Source of the DNA: Hordeum vulgare subsp. vulgare
Lineage: Eukaryota; Streptophyta; Magnoliopsida; Poales; Poaceae
Direction: 5' to 3'
NCBI RefSeq assembly: GCF_904849725.1
Contig: NC_058519.1
Location: 187,167,703-187,231,702, forward strand
Length of the DNA: 64,000 nucleotides
The notes under the pieces were generated by a model. That model saw only the letters and a program-made list of their open reading frames with translations. It was not told the origin of the DNA and did no database searches. The translations under genes were made by a program, and so were the position numbers. Below, in pieces: positions 37,075 through 50,030 of this stretch (the first letter of the stretch is position 1; the number at the start of each line of letters is the position of its first letter).

Positions 37075-38629
37075 TGATACATCTCCAACATATCTATAAT
37101 TTTTGATGGTTTCATGCTATTATCTTGTTAAACTTTGGATGTTTTGCATGCCTTTTATATATTTTTTGGGACTAACTTATTAACTCAGTGCCAAGTGCCA
37201 GTTCCTATTTTTTCCATGTTTTTGACCCCTTTCAGGGGAAGATTTTGATCGGAGTCCAAACGGAATGAAACTGCCAAAAAGATTTTTTCCGAAATAGAAA
37301 AAGATCGGGAAGCTGGAGAATCAGGGCACGGGGCCTGCAAGGACCCCACAAGCACTCATGGTGTGGCCAGGGGGGCCCACGCCTCCCTGGCTTGTGGGCT
37401 CCCTGGGCCACCTCTGCCCTAGGTTTTGCGCCTATATATTCCCTAAAATCCCAGAAAAATCAAGAGATCATCGAAAGTACTTTTCTGTCACCGCAAGCTT
37501 CTGTCTACGTAAGATCCCATCTGGGCATGTTTGGTGCCCTGCCGGAGGGGGGATTCGGACACGAAGGGCTTCTTCATCAACACCATGACCTCTCCGATGA
37601 TGCGTGAGTAGTTCACCATAGATCTACGGGTCCATAGCTAGTAGCTAGATGGCTTCTTCTCTCTCTTGGATCTTCAATACGAAGTTCTCCATGATCTTCA
37701 TGGAGATCTATCCGATGTAATCTTCTTTTGCGGTGTCTTTGTCGAGATCCAATGAATTGTGGATTTATGATCAGATTATCTATGAATCTTATTTGAGTTT
37801 CTTCTGATCTCTCTTATGCATGATTTGATATCCTTGTAATTCTCTTCGAGTTGTGGGTTTTGTCTGGCCAACTAGATCTATGATTCTTGCAATGGGAGAA
37901 GTGCTTGGTTTTGGGTTCATACTGTGCGGTGACCTCACCCAGTGACAGAAGGGGTAGCGAGGCACGCATCGTGTTGTTGCCATCAAGGGTAAAAAGATGG
38001 GGTTTTCATCATTGGTTTGAGATTATCCCTCTACATCATGTCATCTTGCTTAAAGCGTTACTCTGTTCGTCATGAACTCAATACACTAGACGCATGCTGG
38101 ATAGCGGTCGATGTGTGGAGTAATAGTAGTAGATGCAGAAAGTATCGGTCTACTTGTCTCGGACGTGATGCCTATATGTATGATCATTGCCTTAGATATC
38201 GTCATGACTTTGCGCGGTTCCATCAATTGCTCGACAGTAATTTGTTCACCCACCGTAATACTTGCTATTTTGAGAGAAGCCTCTAGTGAACACTATGGCC
38301 CCCGGGTCTACTCCGCACCATATTTTCAGCCTTACACTTTTTCTTCGTTGCACTTTCCGCCTTCAGATCTCACTTTGCAATCAATCTTGAAGGGATTGAC
38401 AACCTCTTTAAAGCGTTGGGTGCAAGCTCTTTTGTGTTTGCGCAGGTACTCTGGACTTGACGAGATTCTCCTACTGGATTGATACCTTGGTTCTCAAACT
38501 AAGGGAAATACTTACTGCTCCTGTGCTGCATCACCCTTTCCTCTTCAAGGAAAAAACCAACGCAAGCTCAAGAGACGACATAATGATCTGTGGCACCAAT
38601 GCCAGGGAAGGATTTTTGTTGCCGTAGCA
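37075..38629 (+). mobile_element. Element N, 5' LTR
   Basis: A 1,555-bp LTR begins TGATACATCTCCAAC and ends GTTGCCGTAGCA. It is nearly identical to 43510-45053. ATGCC at 37070-37074 and 45054-45058 is the exact target-site duplication. The primer-binding site TGGCGCCTTTGCCGGGGA-like follows at about 38639. Open frames inside it (for example 38111-38482) are repeated in the other LTR and are not genes. Confidence 0.93.
37433..37439 (+). promoter_or_regulatory. Element N 5' LTR TATA box
   Basis: TATATAT after GCGCC, about 360 bases into the LTR. The same sequence is at 43867 in the 3' LTR. Confidence 0.5.
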
Positions 38630-38859
38630 GAATGATATCTGGCGCCTTTGCCGGGGAGGATCAAGTCAAGAACTCATCCAAGTAGCTGTCGCAAACTCAT
38701 ATCTTGCATTTACTTTGTTCGCCAGTTGCCTCTCGTTTTCCTCTCCCCCACTTCACAATTTGCCTTTTTCGTTTGCCTTTTCCGTTTGCCTTTTCGTTCT
38801 CCCTTTTTCTCGCTTGCTCTTTGTTCGCTTGTGTGCTTGCTTGCTTTGCTGAAGTCACC

Positions 38860-40041
38860 ATGAATGAAAACACCAAATTTGTGACTTCTCGGATACTAAT
38901 AATAATGATTTTATTAGTACTCCGATTGCTCCCGCCACTAGTGCGGAGTCATACGAAATCAATGCCGCTTTGCTGAATCTTGTTATGAAAGAGCAATTCT
39001 CCGGCCTTCCTAGTGAAGATGCCGCATCCCATCTCAATACCTTCATTGAGCTTTGCGATATGCAAAAGAAGAAAGATGTGGATAATGATGTGATTAAATT
39101 GAAGCCTTTTCCTTTCTCGTTGCGAGATCGCGCAAAAACTTGGTTTTCGTCTTTGCCCAAAAATAGTATTGATTCTTGGGAAAAGTGCAAAGATGCTTAT
39201 ATATCCAAGTATTTTCCGCCGGCTAAGATTATCTCTCTCCGTAATGATATCATGAATTTCAAGCAACTTGATGAGGAACATGTTGCACAATCTTGGGAGA
39301 GAATGAAATTGATGATTACAAATTGTCCCGCTCATGGCTTGAGTTTTTGGATGATTATTCAAATCTTTTACGCCGGCTTGAATTTCGCTTCTAGACAATA
39401 TCATGACGAACTACTCTCAGTGGCACACTGAAAGGTCACCTACTAGTAAGAAGGTACATGCTATAGAAGAAATTAATTTGTTGAGTGCTAAGATGGATGA
39501 GTTAATGAATTTGGTTGCTAGTAGAAGTGCTCCTTTAGATCCTAATGATATGCCCTTGTCTTCTTTGATTGATAGTAGCAACGCTAGCTTGGATGTTAGT
39601 TTTGTTGGTAGGAATAATTTTGGCAACAACAATACTTTTAGAGGAAACTATGTTCCTAGGCCTTTTCCTAGTAACTCCTTTAATAACTTTGGCAACTCCT
39701 ACAACAATACTCATGGAAATTACAATAGATTACCCTCTGATCTACAGAGTAATATCGAAGAGTTTATCAACTCGCAAAAGATTTTCAATGCGTCCATAGA
39801 GGAAAAACTACTTAAAATTGACGATTTGGCTAAGAGCATTGATAGAATGTCTAGTGATATTGATGCTTTGAAAGTTAGATGTGCTCCTCCCAAGATCAAT
39901 ATGGATGAAACTTTGAAAGCTATGCGTGTTTCCATGATTAAGAGCAAAGAAAGAACCGCCCAAATTCGTGCTAGACATGAATGGCTTAAAAGGCGTGTTC
40001 TTGTGATAACAATCACGAAGATCTTAAAGTGCTTGGTGTGA
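38860..40041 (+). pseudogene. Element N gag, broken
   Basis: Gag of a Ty3-gypsy element, the structural protein of its virus-like particle. ATG at 38860 opens MNENTKF, a one-base frameshift follows near 38884, and the conserved gag core lies at 38970-39431: LLNLVMKEQFSGLPSEDAAS, KPFPFSLRDRAKTWFSSLP and WEKCKDAYISKYFPP, the tryptophan pattern of the retrotrans_gag domain. A stop and frame change near 39425 lead into 39433-40000, rich in Asn (GRNNFGNNNTFRGNYVP) and ending in a probable coiled region IEEKLLKIDDLAKSIDRM. No zinc knuckle is visible. A further frameshift near 40010 precedes the protease. Confidence 0.88.
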
Positions 40042-40344
40042 CTCCCATTGAATCTTTGTTTTCTTGTGACAAACCTAATGATTATGGGGCTGTATATGAA
40101 TCCACTTTGGTTGAAAAGTGCCCCAATGATTCGGAGTCCATCTATCTTGATGTTAAAAAGCATTGAAAGTGGAGTAGAAGATATTAAAACTTTGAGTAGT
40201 AATGAAATTACTACCTTGGATTTCAAGGAATTCAATTATGATAGTTGCTCCTTGATTGAATGCATTTCCTTGATGCAATCCATGTGAAACTCTCCACATG
40301 CTTATAGCCAAAACAAGGCCTTCACCGATCATATCGTCGAAGCT

Positions 40345-40863
40345 ATGATAAAATCTCTTGAAGAGAAACTTGAATTGGAAGTCTCTATCCCTAGAAAGCT
40401 TCATGATGAGTGGGAACCTACTATCAAAATCAAAATAAAAAACTATGAATGCAATGCTTTGTGTGATTTGGGTGCTAGTGTTTCCGGGATTCCAAAGTCT
40501 TTATGTGATGTTCTAGGTTTTAATGAGATTGAAGAGTGTCCTCTTAATTTGGATCTTGCGGATTCTACTGTCAAGAAACCCATGGGAAGGATCAATGATG
40601 TTCTTATTATTGCAAATAGGAACTATGCACCCTTGGATTTCATTGTGCTTGACATTGACTGCAATCCTACATGCCCTATTATTCTTGGTAGACCTTTCCT
40701 AAGGACTATCGGTGCTATCATCGATATGAAGGAAGGGAATATTAGATTTCAGTTTCCTTTAAAGAAGGGCATGGAGCACTTTCCTAGAAAGAAAATAAAA
40801 TTGCCTTATGAATCCATGATGAGGGCCACTTATGGTTTGAGCACCAAAGACGACGATACATGA
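40345..40863 (+). pseudogene. Element N aspartic protease
   Basis: A retropepsin-like protease that would cut the element's Gag. The frame 40345-40863 reads ALCDLGASVSGIPKSLCDVL, with the active-site triad as DLG followed by AS, then LDFIVLDIDCNPTCPIILGR, in which ILGRPF is the conserved second motif. The active-site form DLGAS is usual in this plant lineage. The preceding part of the same frame holds a stop at 40285-40287, and a short intervening stretch (about 40010-40165) is in another frame, so it is not joined to gag in one reading frame. No reverse transcriptase, RNase H or integrase follows, so the element is non-autonomous by structure. Confidence 0.85.
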
Positions 40864-43509
40864 TTCTATCGCTTTTATGCCTAGCTAAGGGCGTTAAACA
40901 ATAGCGCTTGTTGGGAGGCAACCCAATGAATTTATGTTTTTCTTTCTGTTTTGTCGCGTCCACACCATCATAATTCTGTTGTGATTGTGTTTTTTGTGTT
41001 TGTTTTTGTGTTTGAGCCAAGCAAAACCTTTATGACTAGTCTTGGTGATGGTTGTTTGATCCTGATGCAAAAAGACAAAAACTTTTCGTTCACGAGATGA
41101 TTTTTCATTTTTATTAAGAAAGAGCTTTTTGAGTTGATTCTTTTTGCTGCTGGTTGATATGCCTTTTGCCCAGGCAGTCGTAATTGTTCAGAAATTTTGA
41201 GGTACCAGAAGTAGCCGAAGTATACAGATTGCTACAGACCGGTCTGTTTTTGGCAAATTCTGTTTTTGTTGAGTTGGTTGCTTGTTTTGAAGAAACTATG
41301 GTTAGTATTAGGGGGTACTAGCCATGGAAAAGTGAGAATACAGTATCCCAACACCAATATAGATAGAATTCAAGTTTGCTACAGTACCAAAAGAGGTGGT
41401 AGTTTGTTTTCTTGTGCTAATGTTATCACGAGTTTTTGTTTAAGTTTTGTGTTGTGAAGCTTTCAAGTTTTGGGTGATGTTCTCATGGACAAAGAGATAA
41501 GGAGTGGAAAGAGCTCAAGCTTGGGGATGCCCAAGGCATCCCAAGCCAAATTCAAGGACACCAAAAAGCCTAAGCTTGGGGATGCCCCGGGAAGGCATCC
41601 CCTCTTTCGTCTTCAATCCATCGGTAACATTACTTGGAGCTATATGTTTATTCACCACATGATATGTGTTTTGCTTGGAGCGTCTTGTATCGTAGGAGTC
41701 TTTTCTTTTTGTTGTGTCACAATCATCCTTGCTGCACACCTTTTCGAGAGAGAGAGAGACATGCACTCATCGTGATTTTGCTAGAACGCTCATAGTGCTT
41801 CACTTATATATTTTAGAGCACGGCGGCGCGTGACTTGGTAGTTGGCTTATGCTATTCAAGTAGTCCCAAAGGTGATAGGTACCCAAAGAGGATACAAAAA
41901 CCTCCATCTTCATGTGCATTGAGTAGAAAGAGAAGTCTTGATTCCTCTCAATTAGTTTTGAGACGCGGATTTGGTAATATTAAGAGTTATGTTAGTAGGG
42001 TGTTGTGAATCTAGAAATACTTGTGTTGAAGTTAGTGATTCCCGTAGCATGCACGTATGCTGAACCACTATGTTAGGAAGTCGGAGCATAATTGATCTAT
42101 TGATTGTCATCCTTTGTGTTTAGGTCGGGATCGCGCGATGGTTAACACTTACCAACCCTTCCCCTAGGATTATGCGTTTAGCACTTTGTTTCGATTACTA
42201 ATAAAAACTTTCGCAACAAGTATGTGAGTTCTTCATGACTAATGTGAGTCCATGGTATAGATGCACTTTCACATTTCACCTTTGCTAGCCTCTCTAGTGC
42301 CGCGCAATTCTCGCGGTACACAAACCCACCATATGCCTTCCTCAAAACAGCCACCATACCTACCTACTATGGCATTTTCATAGCCATTCCGAGATATATT
42401 GCCATGCAACTACCACCGCTCCGTCTCATGACTTGTGTCGTCACTCTCATACTGCCATAGCATGATCGTAAGATAGCTAGCGAGATGTTTCAACGTCATA
42501 CGCCAAGTTAGATCGTTGCACATCCCGGTACACTGCCGGAGGCATTTCCTATAGAGTCACTTCTAAGCTTTGAGCTGTGAGTAAATAAAAGTGTGATGAT
42601 CATCATTATTAGAGCATTGTCCCATGTGAGGAAATAAAAAAAGAGATTTCAAAGTGCCCAATAAAAAAAAGAGAAGATAAAAAAGAGGCCCAAGATCCCA
42701 AATAAAAAAAGAGAGAAAAAGAGAGAAGGGACAATGCTACTATCTTTCTCGACACTTGTGCTTCATAATAGCACCATGTTCTTCATGATTGAGAGCTTCT
42801 TGCTTTGTCACTACCATATGCTAGTGGGAATCTTTATCATATAACTTGGCTTGTATATTCCAATGATGGGCTTCCTCAAAATTGCCCTAGGTCTTCGTGA
42901 GCAAGCAAGTTGGATGCACACCCACTAGTTCACCTTTTGAGCTTTCACATACTTATAGATCTAGTGCATCCCTTGTATGGCAATCCCTACTCATTCACAT
43001 TGATATCTATTAATGGGCATCCCCATAGCCCTTTGATACGCCGAGTCAATGTGACCATCTCCTCCTTTTTTGTCTCACAACCACCACCACACTCTATTCC
43101 ACCTATAGTGCTATATCCATGGCTCACGCTCATGTATTGCGTGATAGTTATAAAAAGTTTGAGAAAAGTAAGAGTGTGAAAATAATTACTTGGCCAATAC
43201 CGGGGTTGTGCATGATTTACATTAGTTGTGTGAGGATGATGGAGCATAGCCAGACTATATGATTTTGTAGGGATAACTTTCTTTGGCCTTGTTATTTTGA
43301 AAGTTCATGATTACCTTGCTAGTTTGCTTGAAGTATTATTGTTTTCATGTCAATAGCAAACTATTGTTTTGAATCTTACGGATCTGAACATTCATGTCAC
43401 GTGAAAGAAGTTGCAAAGGAAAGCTATGCTAGGTAGCATTCCACATCAAAAATTCATTCTTTATCACTTCCCTACTCGAGGACGAGCAGGAGTTAAGCTT
43501 GGGGACGCT
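40864..43509 (+). other. Element N long 3' non-coding region
   Basis: About 2.6 kb without a recognisable coding region lies between the protease and the 3' LTR. It includes CAAGCTTGGGGATGCC motifs in tandem (about 41518 and 41572), an A-rich AAAAAGAG tract (42640-42730) and the polypurine tract AGCTTGGGGACGCT just before the LTR at 43510. The space where pol would be is occupied by unrelated sequence, not by decayed pol. Confidence 0.75.
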
Positions 43510-45053
43510 TGATACGTCTCCAACATATCTATAATTTTTTATGGTTTCATGCTATTATCTTGTCAAACTTTGGATGTTTTGCATGCCTTTTATACATCTT
43601 CTGGGACTAACTTATTAACTCAGTGCCAAGAGCCGGTTCCACTTTTTTCCATGTTTTTGATCCCTTTATGAGGAGGATTTTGAACAGAGTCCAAATGGAA
43701 TGAAACTGCCAAAAAGATTTTTTCCGAAACAGAAAAAGATCGGGAAGCCGGAGAATCAGGGCAGGGGCCTGTAGGGCCCCACAAGCCCTCATGGCGCGGC
43801 CACGGGGGGCCCGCACCTCCCTGGCTTGTGGGCTCCCTGGGCCACCTCCGCCCTAGATTTTGCGCCTATATATTCCCTAAAATCTCAGAAAAAATTAAGA
43901 GATCATCGAAAGTAGTTTTCCGCCGCCGCAAGCTTGTGTCTCTGCAAGATCCCATCTGGGGCACGTTCTGGTGCCCTGCCGGAGGGGGGATTCGGACACG
44001 GAGGGCTTCTTCATCAACACCATGACCTCTCCGATGATGCGTGAGTAGTTCACCATAGACCTACGGGTCCATCGCTAGTAGCTAGATGGCTTCTTCTCTC
44101 TCTTGGATCTTTTATACAAAGTTCTCCATGATCTTCATGGAGATCTATCAGATGTAATCTTCTTTTGCGGTGTGTTCGTCGAGATCCGATGAATTGTGGA
44201 TTTATGATCAGATTATCTATGAATCTTATATGAGTTTCTTCTGATATCTCTTAATCCTTGTAATTCTCTTCGAGTTGTGGGTTTTGTCTGGCCAACTTGA
44301 TCTATGATTCTTGCAATGGGAGAAGTGTTTGTTTTTGGGTTCATACCGTGCGGTGACCTCACCCAGTGACAGAAGGGGTAGCGAGGCACACATCGTGTTG
44401 TTGCCATCAAAGGTAAAAAGATGGGGGTTTCATCATTGGTTTGAGATTATCCCTCTACATCATGTCATCTTGCTTAAAGCGTTACTCTGTTCGTCATGAA
44501 CTCAATACACTAGATGCATGCTGGATAGCAGTCGATGTGTGGAGTAATAGTAGTAGATGCAGAAAGTATCGGTCTACTTGTCTCGGACGTGATGCCTATA
44601 TGTATGATCATTGCCTTAGATATCGTCATGACTTTGCACGGTTCTATCAATTACTCGACAGTAATTTGTTCACCCACCGTAATACTTGCTATTTTGAGAG
44701 AAGCCTCTAGTGAACACTATGGCCCCCGGGTCTACTCCACACCATATTTTCAGCCTTACACTTTTTCTTCGTTGCACTTTCCGCCTTCAGATCTCACTTT
44801 GCAATCAATCTTGAAGGGATTGACAACCCCTTTAAAGCGTTGGGTGCAAGTTGTTTTGTGTTTGCGTAGGTACTCTGGACTTGACGAGATTATCCTACTG
44901 GACTGATACCTTGGTTCTCAAACTGAGGGAAATACTTACTGCTCCTGTGCTGCATCACCCTTTCCTCTTCAAGGGAAAAACCAACGCAACCTGAAGAGAC
45001 GACAGAAGGATATCTAGCACCATTGCCAGGGAAGGCCTTTTGTTGCCGTAGCA
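43510..45053 (+). mobile_element. Element N, 3' LTR
   Basis: A 1,544-bp LTR begins TGATACGTCTCCAAC and ends GTTGCCGTAGCA, followed by ATGCC. It differs from the 5' LTR by scattered substitutions and small indels (for example a 12-base gap near 44245 relative to 37820), so the insertion is not brand new. Confidence 0.93.
43867..43873 (+). promoter_or_regulatory. Element N 3' LTR TATA box
   Basis: TATATAT after GCGCC, at the same LTR position as 37433. Confidence 0.5.
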
Positions 45054-46860
45054 ATGCCCTAGAGGCAATGATAAATAGTTATCATTATATTTCCTGTTTA
45101 AAGATAATCGTTTATTATCCATGCTATAATTGTATTGAATGAAAACATAGATACATGTGTGGATACATAGACACAACAATGTCCCTAGCAAGCCTCTAGT
45201 TGGCTAGCCAGTTGATCAAGGATAGTCAAGGTTTTCTGACTATGTGCAAAGTGTTGTTTCTTGATAACTGGATCACATCATTAGGAGAATCATGTGATGG
45301 ACTAGACCCAAACTATGAACGTAGCATATTGATCGTGTCGTTGTATTGCTATAGTTTTCTGCGTGTCAAGTATTTGTTCCTATGACCATGAGATCATATA
45401 ACTCACTGGCTCCGGAGGAATACCTTGTGCACATCAAACGTCACAACGTAACTGGGTGACTATAAAGGTGCTCTACAGGTATCTTCGAAGGTGTCCGTTA
45501 AGTTAGTATGGATCAAGACTGGGATTGGTCACTCCGTGTGTTGGAGAGGTATCTCGGGGCCCACTCGGTAATACAACATCACACACAAGCCTTGCAAGCA
45601 ATGTGACTAAGTGTAAGTCACGGGATCTTGTATTATAGAACGAGTAAAGAGACTTGCCGATAACGAGATTGAAACAGGTATGCGGATACCGACGATCGAA
45701 TCTCGGGCAAGTAACATACCGAATGACAAAGGGAATGAGATACGGGATTATATGAATCCTTGACACCGAGGTTCAACCGATAAGATATTTGTAGAATATC
45801 TAGGATCCAATATGAGCATCCAGGTCCCGCTATTGGATATTGACCGAGGAGTACCTCGGGGCATGTCTACATAGTTTTCGAACCCGCAGGGTCTGCACAC
45901 TTAAGGTTTGGTGATGTTTTTATAGTTGAGTTATATGTGTGGTTACCGAATGTTGTTCGGAGTCCCGGATGAGATCACAGACGTCATGAGGGTTTCCGGA
46001 ATGGTCCGGAGACAAAGATTGATATATAGGATGACTTCATTTGGTTACCGAAAGGTTTTCGGGCATTGCCGGGAATGTATCAGGAGTGACGAATGGGTTG
46101 TGGAAGTTCACCGGGAGGGGGGCAACCCTCCCGCGGGAAGCCCAAAGGACCTAGGGGTGGCGCTGGTGGGACAGCCCTTAGTGGGCTGGTGGGACAGCCC
46201 AAGATGGCCTATGCGCCAGGAAAAGAAAAAGCAAAGAAAAGGAAAAAAGAAAGGTGGGAAGGAAGAGAAGGACTCCACTTTCCAATTCTAGTTGGACTAC
46301 GATTGGAGTAGGACTCCTCCTCCTCCCTGGCCAACGCACCCTTGAGCCCTCAAGGCAAGCCTCCTCCCCCTCCCTCCTATATATAGTGGTGATTTAGGGC
46401 TGATTTGAGACAACTTTTGCCACGTGCAACTCAGATCTAGACACCATAGTTTTACCTCTAGATCGTATTTCTGTGGAGCTCGGGCGGAGCCCTGCAGGAG
46501 TAGATCCTTCACCACCACCGGAGCGCCGTCACGCTGTCAGAGAACCCATCTACTTCTCCGTCTTACTTGCTGGATCAAGAAGGCCGAGATCATCGTCGAG
46601 CTGTACGTGTGCTGAACGCGGAGGTGCCGTCCGTTTGGCACTAGATCGGAGCGGATTGTGGGACGGATCGCGGGACAGTTCGCGGGGCGGATCGAGGGAC
46701 GTGAGGACGTTCCACTACATCAACCACGTTTCTTAACGCTTCCTGCTGTGCGATCTACAAGGGTACGTAGATCCAAATCTCCTCTCGTAGATGGACATCA
46801 CCATGATAGGTCTTCGTGTGCGTACAATTTTTTTTGTTTCCCATGCAATGTTCCCCAACA
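45054..46860 (+). mobile_element. Copia A 3' LTR, remainder
   Basis: The BARE-type LTR resumes with ATGCCCTAGAGGCAATG and ends TTCCCCAACA at 46860. With 37060-37069 it totals about 1,817 bases, close to the solo LTR at 5786-7612, which it resembles throughout. The next base, 46861, lies inside the LTR of element G, so copia A had inserted into that LTR. Confidence 0.93.
46378..46385 (+). promoter_or_regulatory. Copia A LTR TATA box
   Basis: TATATATA after CCCTCC in the LTR, aligned with the box at 7140 in the other BARE-type LTR. Confidence 0.5.
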
Positions 46861-49171
46861 TCTCTCTCCGTTCCGCACCCGACCCCCACCTCCCCACGCC
46901 TCAGAACACCGTCACGAGCTCACCGGAATTCCTGCCGGCCGAAGCTTCCCAGGCCCCTGGTGTTGCTCCTCTCGTTGCCCCCGCACCCCTCCGCCGCCAC
47001 CAGGGGAAGCCCCCGGAGCTCCGCCACCGACTGAGCCCCTACGCCGCCTCGGCCAGGCATCGGAGTCGCCCCAGCCGCCTCAACCACCTTCGACTGCCGC
47101 CTCGGACCTCGCCGGAGAGTCCTGCCAGCCGCGGTGAGCTCCCTGTTTCTCTCCTCCGTTAGATCTCCCGACGACGGTTTAGATTAAAATTATAGTACCT
47201 GTTCGGTTTAGTTAAGAAAACCAGGCGGTTTTCTATTAAGTTATTTTAGCCGAAGGGTTTTCTGTTATTTTGCGGCCGTTCGTGAGTTAGCTTTCTGAGC
47301 GCATGTTATCTAGCCAATAGAAATTTGCCACGTAGCCTAGTCTTTTTTTCCTTTTTTTTATTTCTGAAAACAGATTAGATCCTAAACTTAGAATCTCTAT
47401 AACTTTTATTCTATAACTCCAAATTAGGTAATTCTTTTTGCGTTGGATCGCAAATTTTATGTAGTTTCTGTAGATATAACTTTTTGCCTATGTTTGAATA
47501 TGTTAAATGTGAATTTAAACAGATTTGATTCAAGTCTTGTTTTGTGAATATCGGGAGTTTAAAAATAGCTTTTGAGTTGATTCTTTTTACTACTGATCAC
47601 TAGTGATCTTATTTATCAGTAGGTTTAGTTTCAGAATTTTTAGGATATTTATCTTGGGGTTTTCGACAAAACAAATTCTGTTTTAGTTCTTGTAGGATAA
47701 TTTTGTTTCTTTTTTGTTCTAGCCACTTTTTGTTTGTTGCTTTATTTTGTTTACTTTCTTTTGTGATGCTTATTGTGTGAAATTATTGTTTCGTTAGATG
47801 ATCCGGAGTGTGAAGCTTGTTATCTAGAAGCGATCGAGTTTGATAGTCGTCAACAAGGCAAGTCACGTTGATCATGTTTTACCTATGGTTTTATATGCAT
47901 TGTAGTTTAACCTTCTTCACCCATTGCATGCAAAGTAGGTACTTGGAAATTTGGATCTTGGTGTAGTATCATGTGGTAGGCACACATCACCCTTGTTACT
48001 TGGCCCGGGACGATAATTTTATTTTCCTATGCTTTTAGTAGACGAGGTTTTGGATGAGTGTTTATCACGAGTGTTGTGAGAATTTAATAATCAAGACCGG
48101 AAGCTTTCAAGACTTTTCTCGGCCTCGTCATGCAACACACCTCTGGGTGAAGGATGGTTTAGACGGGATCCCTGGGGAAACCAGTGGATGACCCGGGATG
48201 CATGGGGAAGTGCCACGACACCATTCAGAAAGCTTCACCCATGCATGAAGAGATGGATGGATGCTTCAAGACCCAAGGCTTACCTGCAAAACCACAAGTC
48301 ACCATGGGCTCTGGCTTGGTTTGACAACGTGGTGACTGTGGACAGGCGGTGCTACAAGTTGTAGAACAATGGTAGGATTGGATGGGCACCGATAGTGGCT
48401 CAGAGGAACCCATTGGAAGACCATGTTTTGATCATTCGGTTCTCAAACACCCTAAAGTGCGAGGACTCCAACGGAGGCGATCAAATCTTGTCGAGAACGT
48501 ATGCAAAACTGTGGAGAGTACTCAAACCTAATCGATTAGCCATGTCCACGGTCATGGACAACTTGAGCCGAAGGAACTGAAGCTATCTAGAATTCTCAAC
48601 ACAAACAATATCAATGATGTTGGTATTATTGATAACTTGGGTATGAGATATGGTTGGTGGAACCACATCATTAACAACCAACAATGTAGTAAATTTTTGC
48701 TTTTAGCCCCTCTCTTGTTGTAGGAGAAAATTTTGCTTTTCGCTAAAAAAAACTTACAACCCCACCTGCCATATATGCATATAGCATAGATGATACTTTT
48801 CACCTCTCTCTTTTGTGACTTGCCGGCATATTCAATATGCTGACCTACACGGCTGCAACGTGTCATGTTGCAGAGTACTTTTCCGACCAGGAGTGAGGAC
48901 ACGATCTACGCTCGGTGATATGCCCTGGAGTTAGATGGACTCTACTACTTTTGAAGCTTCAGCTGGTCTTCGTTTAGTTATCTCATGGGTTGGCCTTTAG
49001 CCTCTTTATTGTAATCTTTATTTTATTAAAGTACTTGATATGAGATCCGGTTAATAAAGCTGTGTGATTGAACTCTCGATATATACATTGATGTACTGTG
49101 TGTGTACGAGCATGATCTTGGGATGGTACAGAAACACCAAAGACTTGGCCGTTTCAGGTCGGGTCGCTACA
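46861..49171 (+). mobile_element. Element G, truncated 5' LTR
   Basis: This matches 55316-57610 of the 3' LTR from TCTCTCCGTTCCGCACC to the end GGGTCGCTACA. The first roughly 620 bases of the LTR are missing because copia A inserted here and the DNA beyond it was later lost. The GC-rich beginning (46861-47140) is an untranslated or R-region-like stretch, open in several frames by composition only. Confidence 0.9.
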
Positions 49172-49175
49172 TATA

Positions 49176-49190
49176 TGGCATCAGAGCACA
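49176..49190 (+). other. Element G primer-binding site
   Basis: TGGCATCAGAGCACA, four bases after the LTR end, resembles the complement of the initiator methionine tRNA 3' end with one change, as in chromoviruses. Confidence 0.8.
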
Positions 49191-49322
49191 CGCTAACCGT
49201 AGGACGTAACTTCTAGGATTGGAAAAGCCTTAGGAAGAAAACTATTTTCTTATATCTATAAATATTCTATATTTCTCTTCTGCTCATTTCTGACTTCTCT
49301 CCGATTTTCCAATATTTTCTAG

Positions 49323-50030
49323 ATGGCCACCTTCATCCCAGTTAAGGTCACAAAGTTTTGCCAGCTCGACGCAACAATGCCCTTCGGAAAGGAGCTGATG
49401 CAGATCGCCAAGGACCTAAGGATTGCTCTGCCAACCATCACCGGGAAACCTACCATGTCATACCCGGTAGATGCACGCTACAGGATTGAGGTGCACATCC
49501 CTGGAAGGACTTTCGATCCACGCACAGAACCTATGGACTTCAAGTTCATCGCACCCAGCTGGATTCTCGGAAGGGACATGGCGGTTCACTGTGCACTCGG
49601 ACGTATCAAGGAGGTGTACAGAGGCTGTCCCATTTCACCAGACTTATTCATGGTCTCCCGGAGAGGAGCAGATGGAGAAATCATCAAGACCAAGACTGAA
49701 GACACTCTCGTGTCCTATGGCCAGACCTTGGAAACACACATCAGGACTCTGGAGCTTCATGTAAGCAAGGACGCAAAGAAGATCAAGCAACTGATGATCC
49801 ACGAACTCGACCTTGAAGAAGAAGCCCGATAATCCCACTATGAGCATGAACAAGAGGTGAAGGACTTCTTGGAGAGGATAGAGAAGTTGAAGGCTCGCGT
49901 CGCATATCTCGAGGAAGAATTGGACATGGGCGAAAATCTTCACCCTGAAAGAGACGTAGCCCCCTTGATCAGCAACAAGGAGGACTATGAAGCAAGCTCT
50001 ACCGACGGACCCACCAACATGCATTTATGA
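49323..50030 (+). pseudogene. Element G additional ORF upstream of gag
   Basis: A 235-codon frame runs from ATG 49323 to TGA 50030, interrupted only by TAA at codon 170 (49830). It begins MATFIPVKVTKFCQLD, has a compact region with YRIEVHIPGRTFDPRTEP and DFKFIAPSWILGRDMAVH, and ends with a likely coiled coil, EVKDFLERIEKLKARVAYLE and then EELDMGEN. It is not gag: gag starts 218 bases later with its own ATG. Extra ORFs between the primer site and gag are known in some plant Ty3 lineages, but I do not recognise a characterised family for this one. The single stop in an otherwise clean frame, beside a heavily broken gag-pol, suggests it was constrained in the parent element. Confidence 0.6.

Noticed and set aside
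38017..38482. Open frames of 89 and 123 codons, repeated at 44441-44906
   Set aside because: They are inside the two LTRs of element N. Their repetition reflects LTR duplication, not paralogous genes.
46658..47162. Pro/Ser/Arg-rich open frames
   Set aside because: They span the end of copia A's LTR and the GC-rich start of element G's truncated LTR, and recur at 55227-55541. Composition effect.
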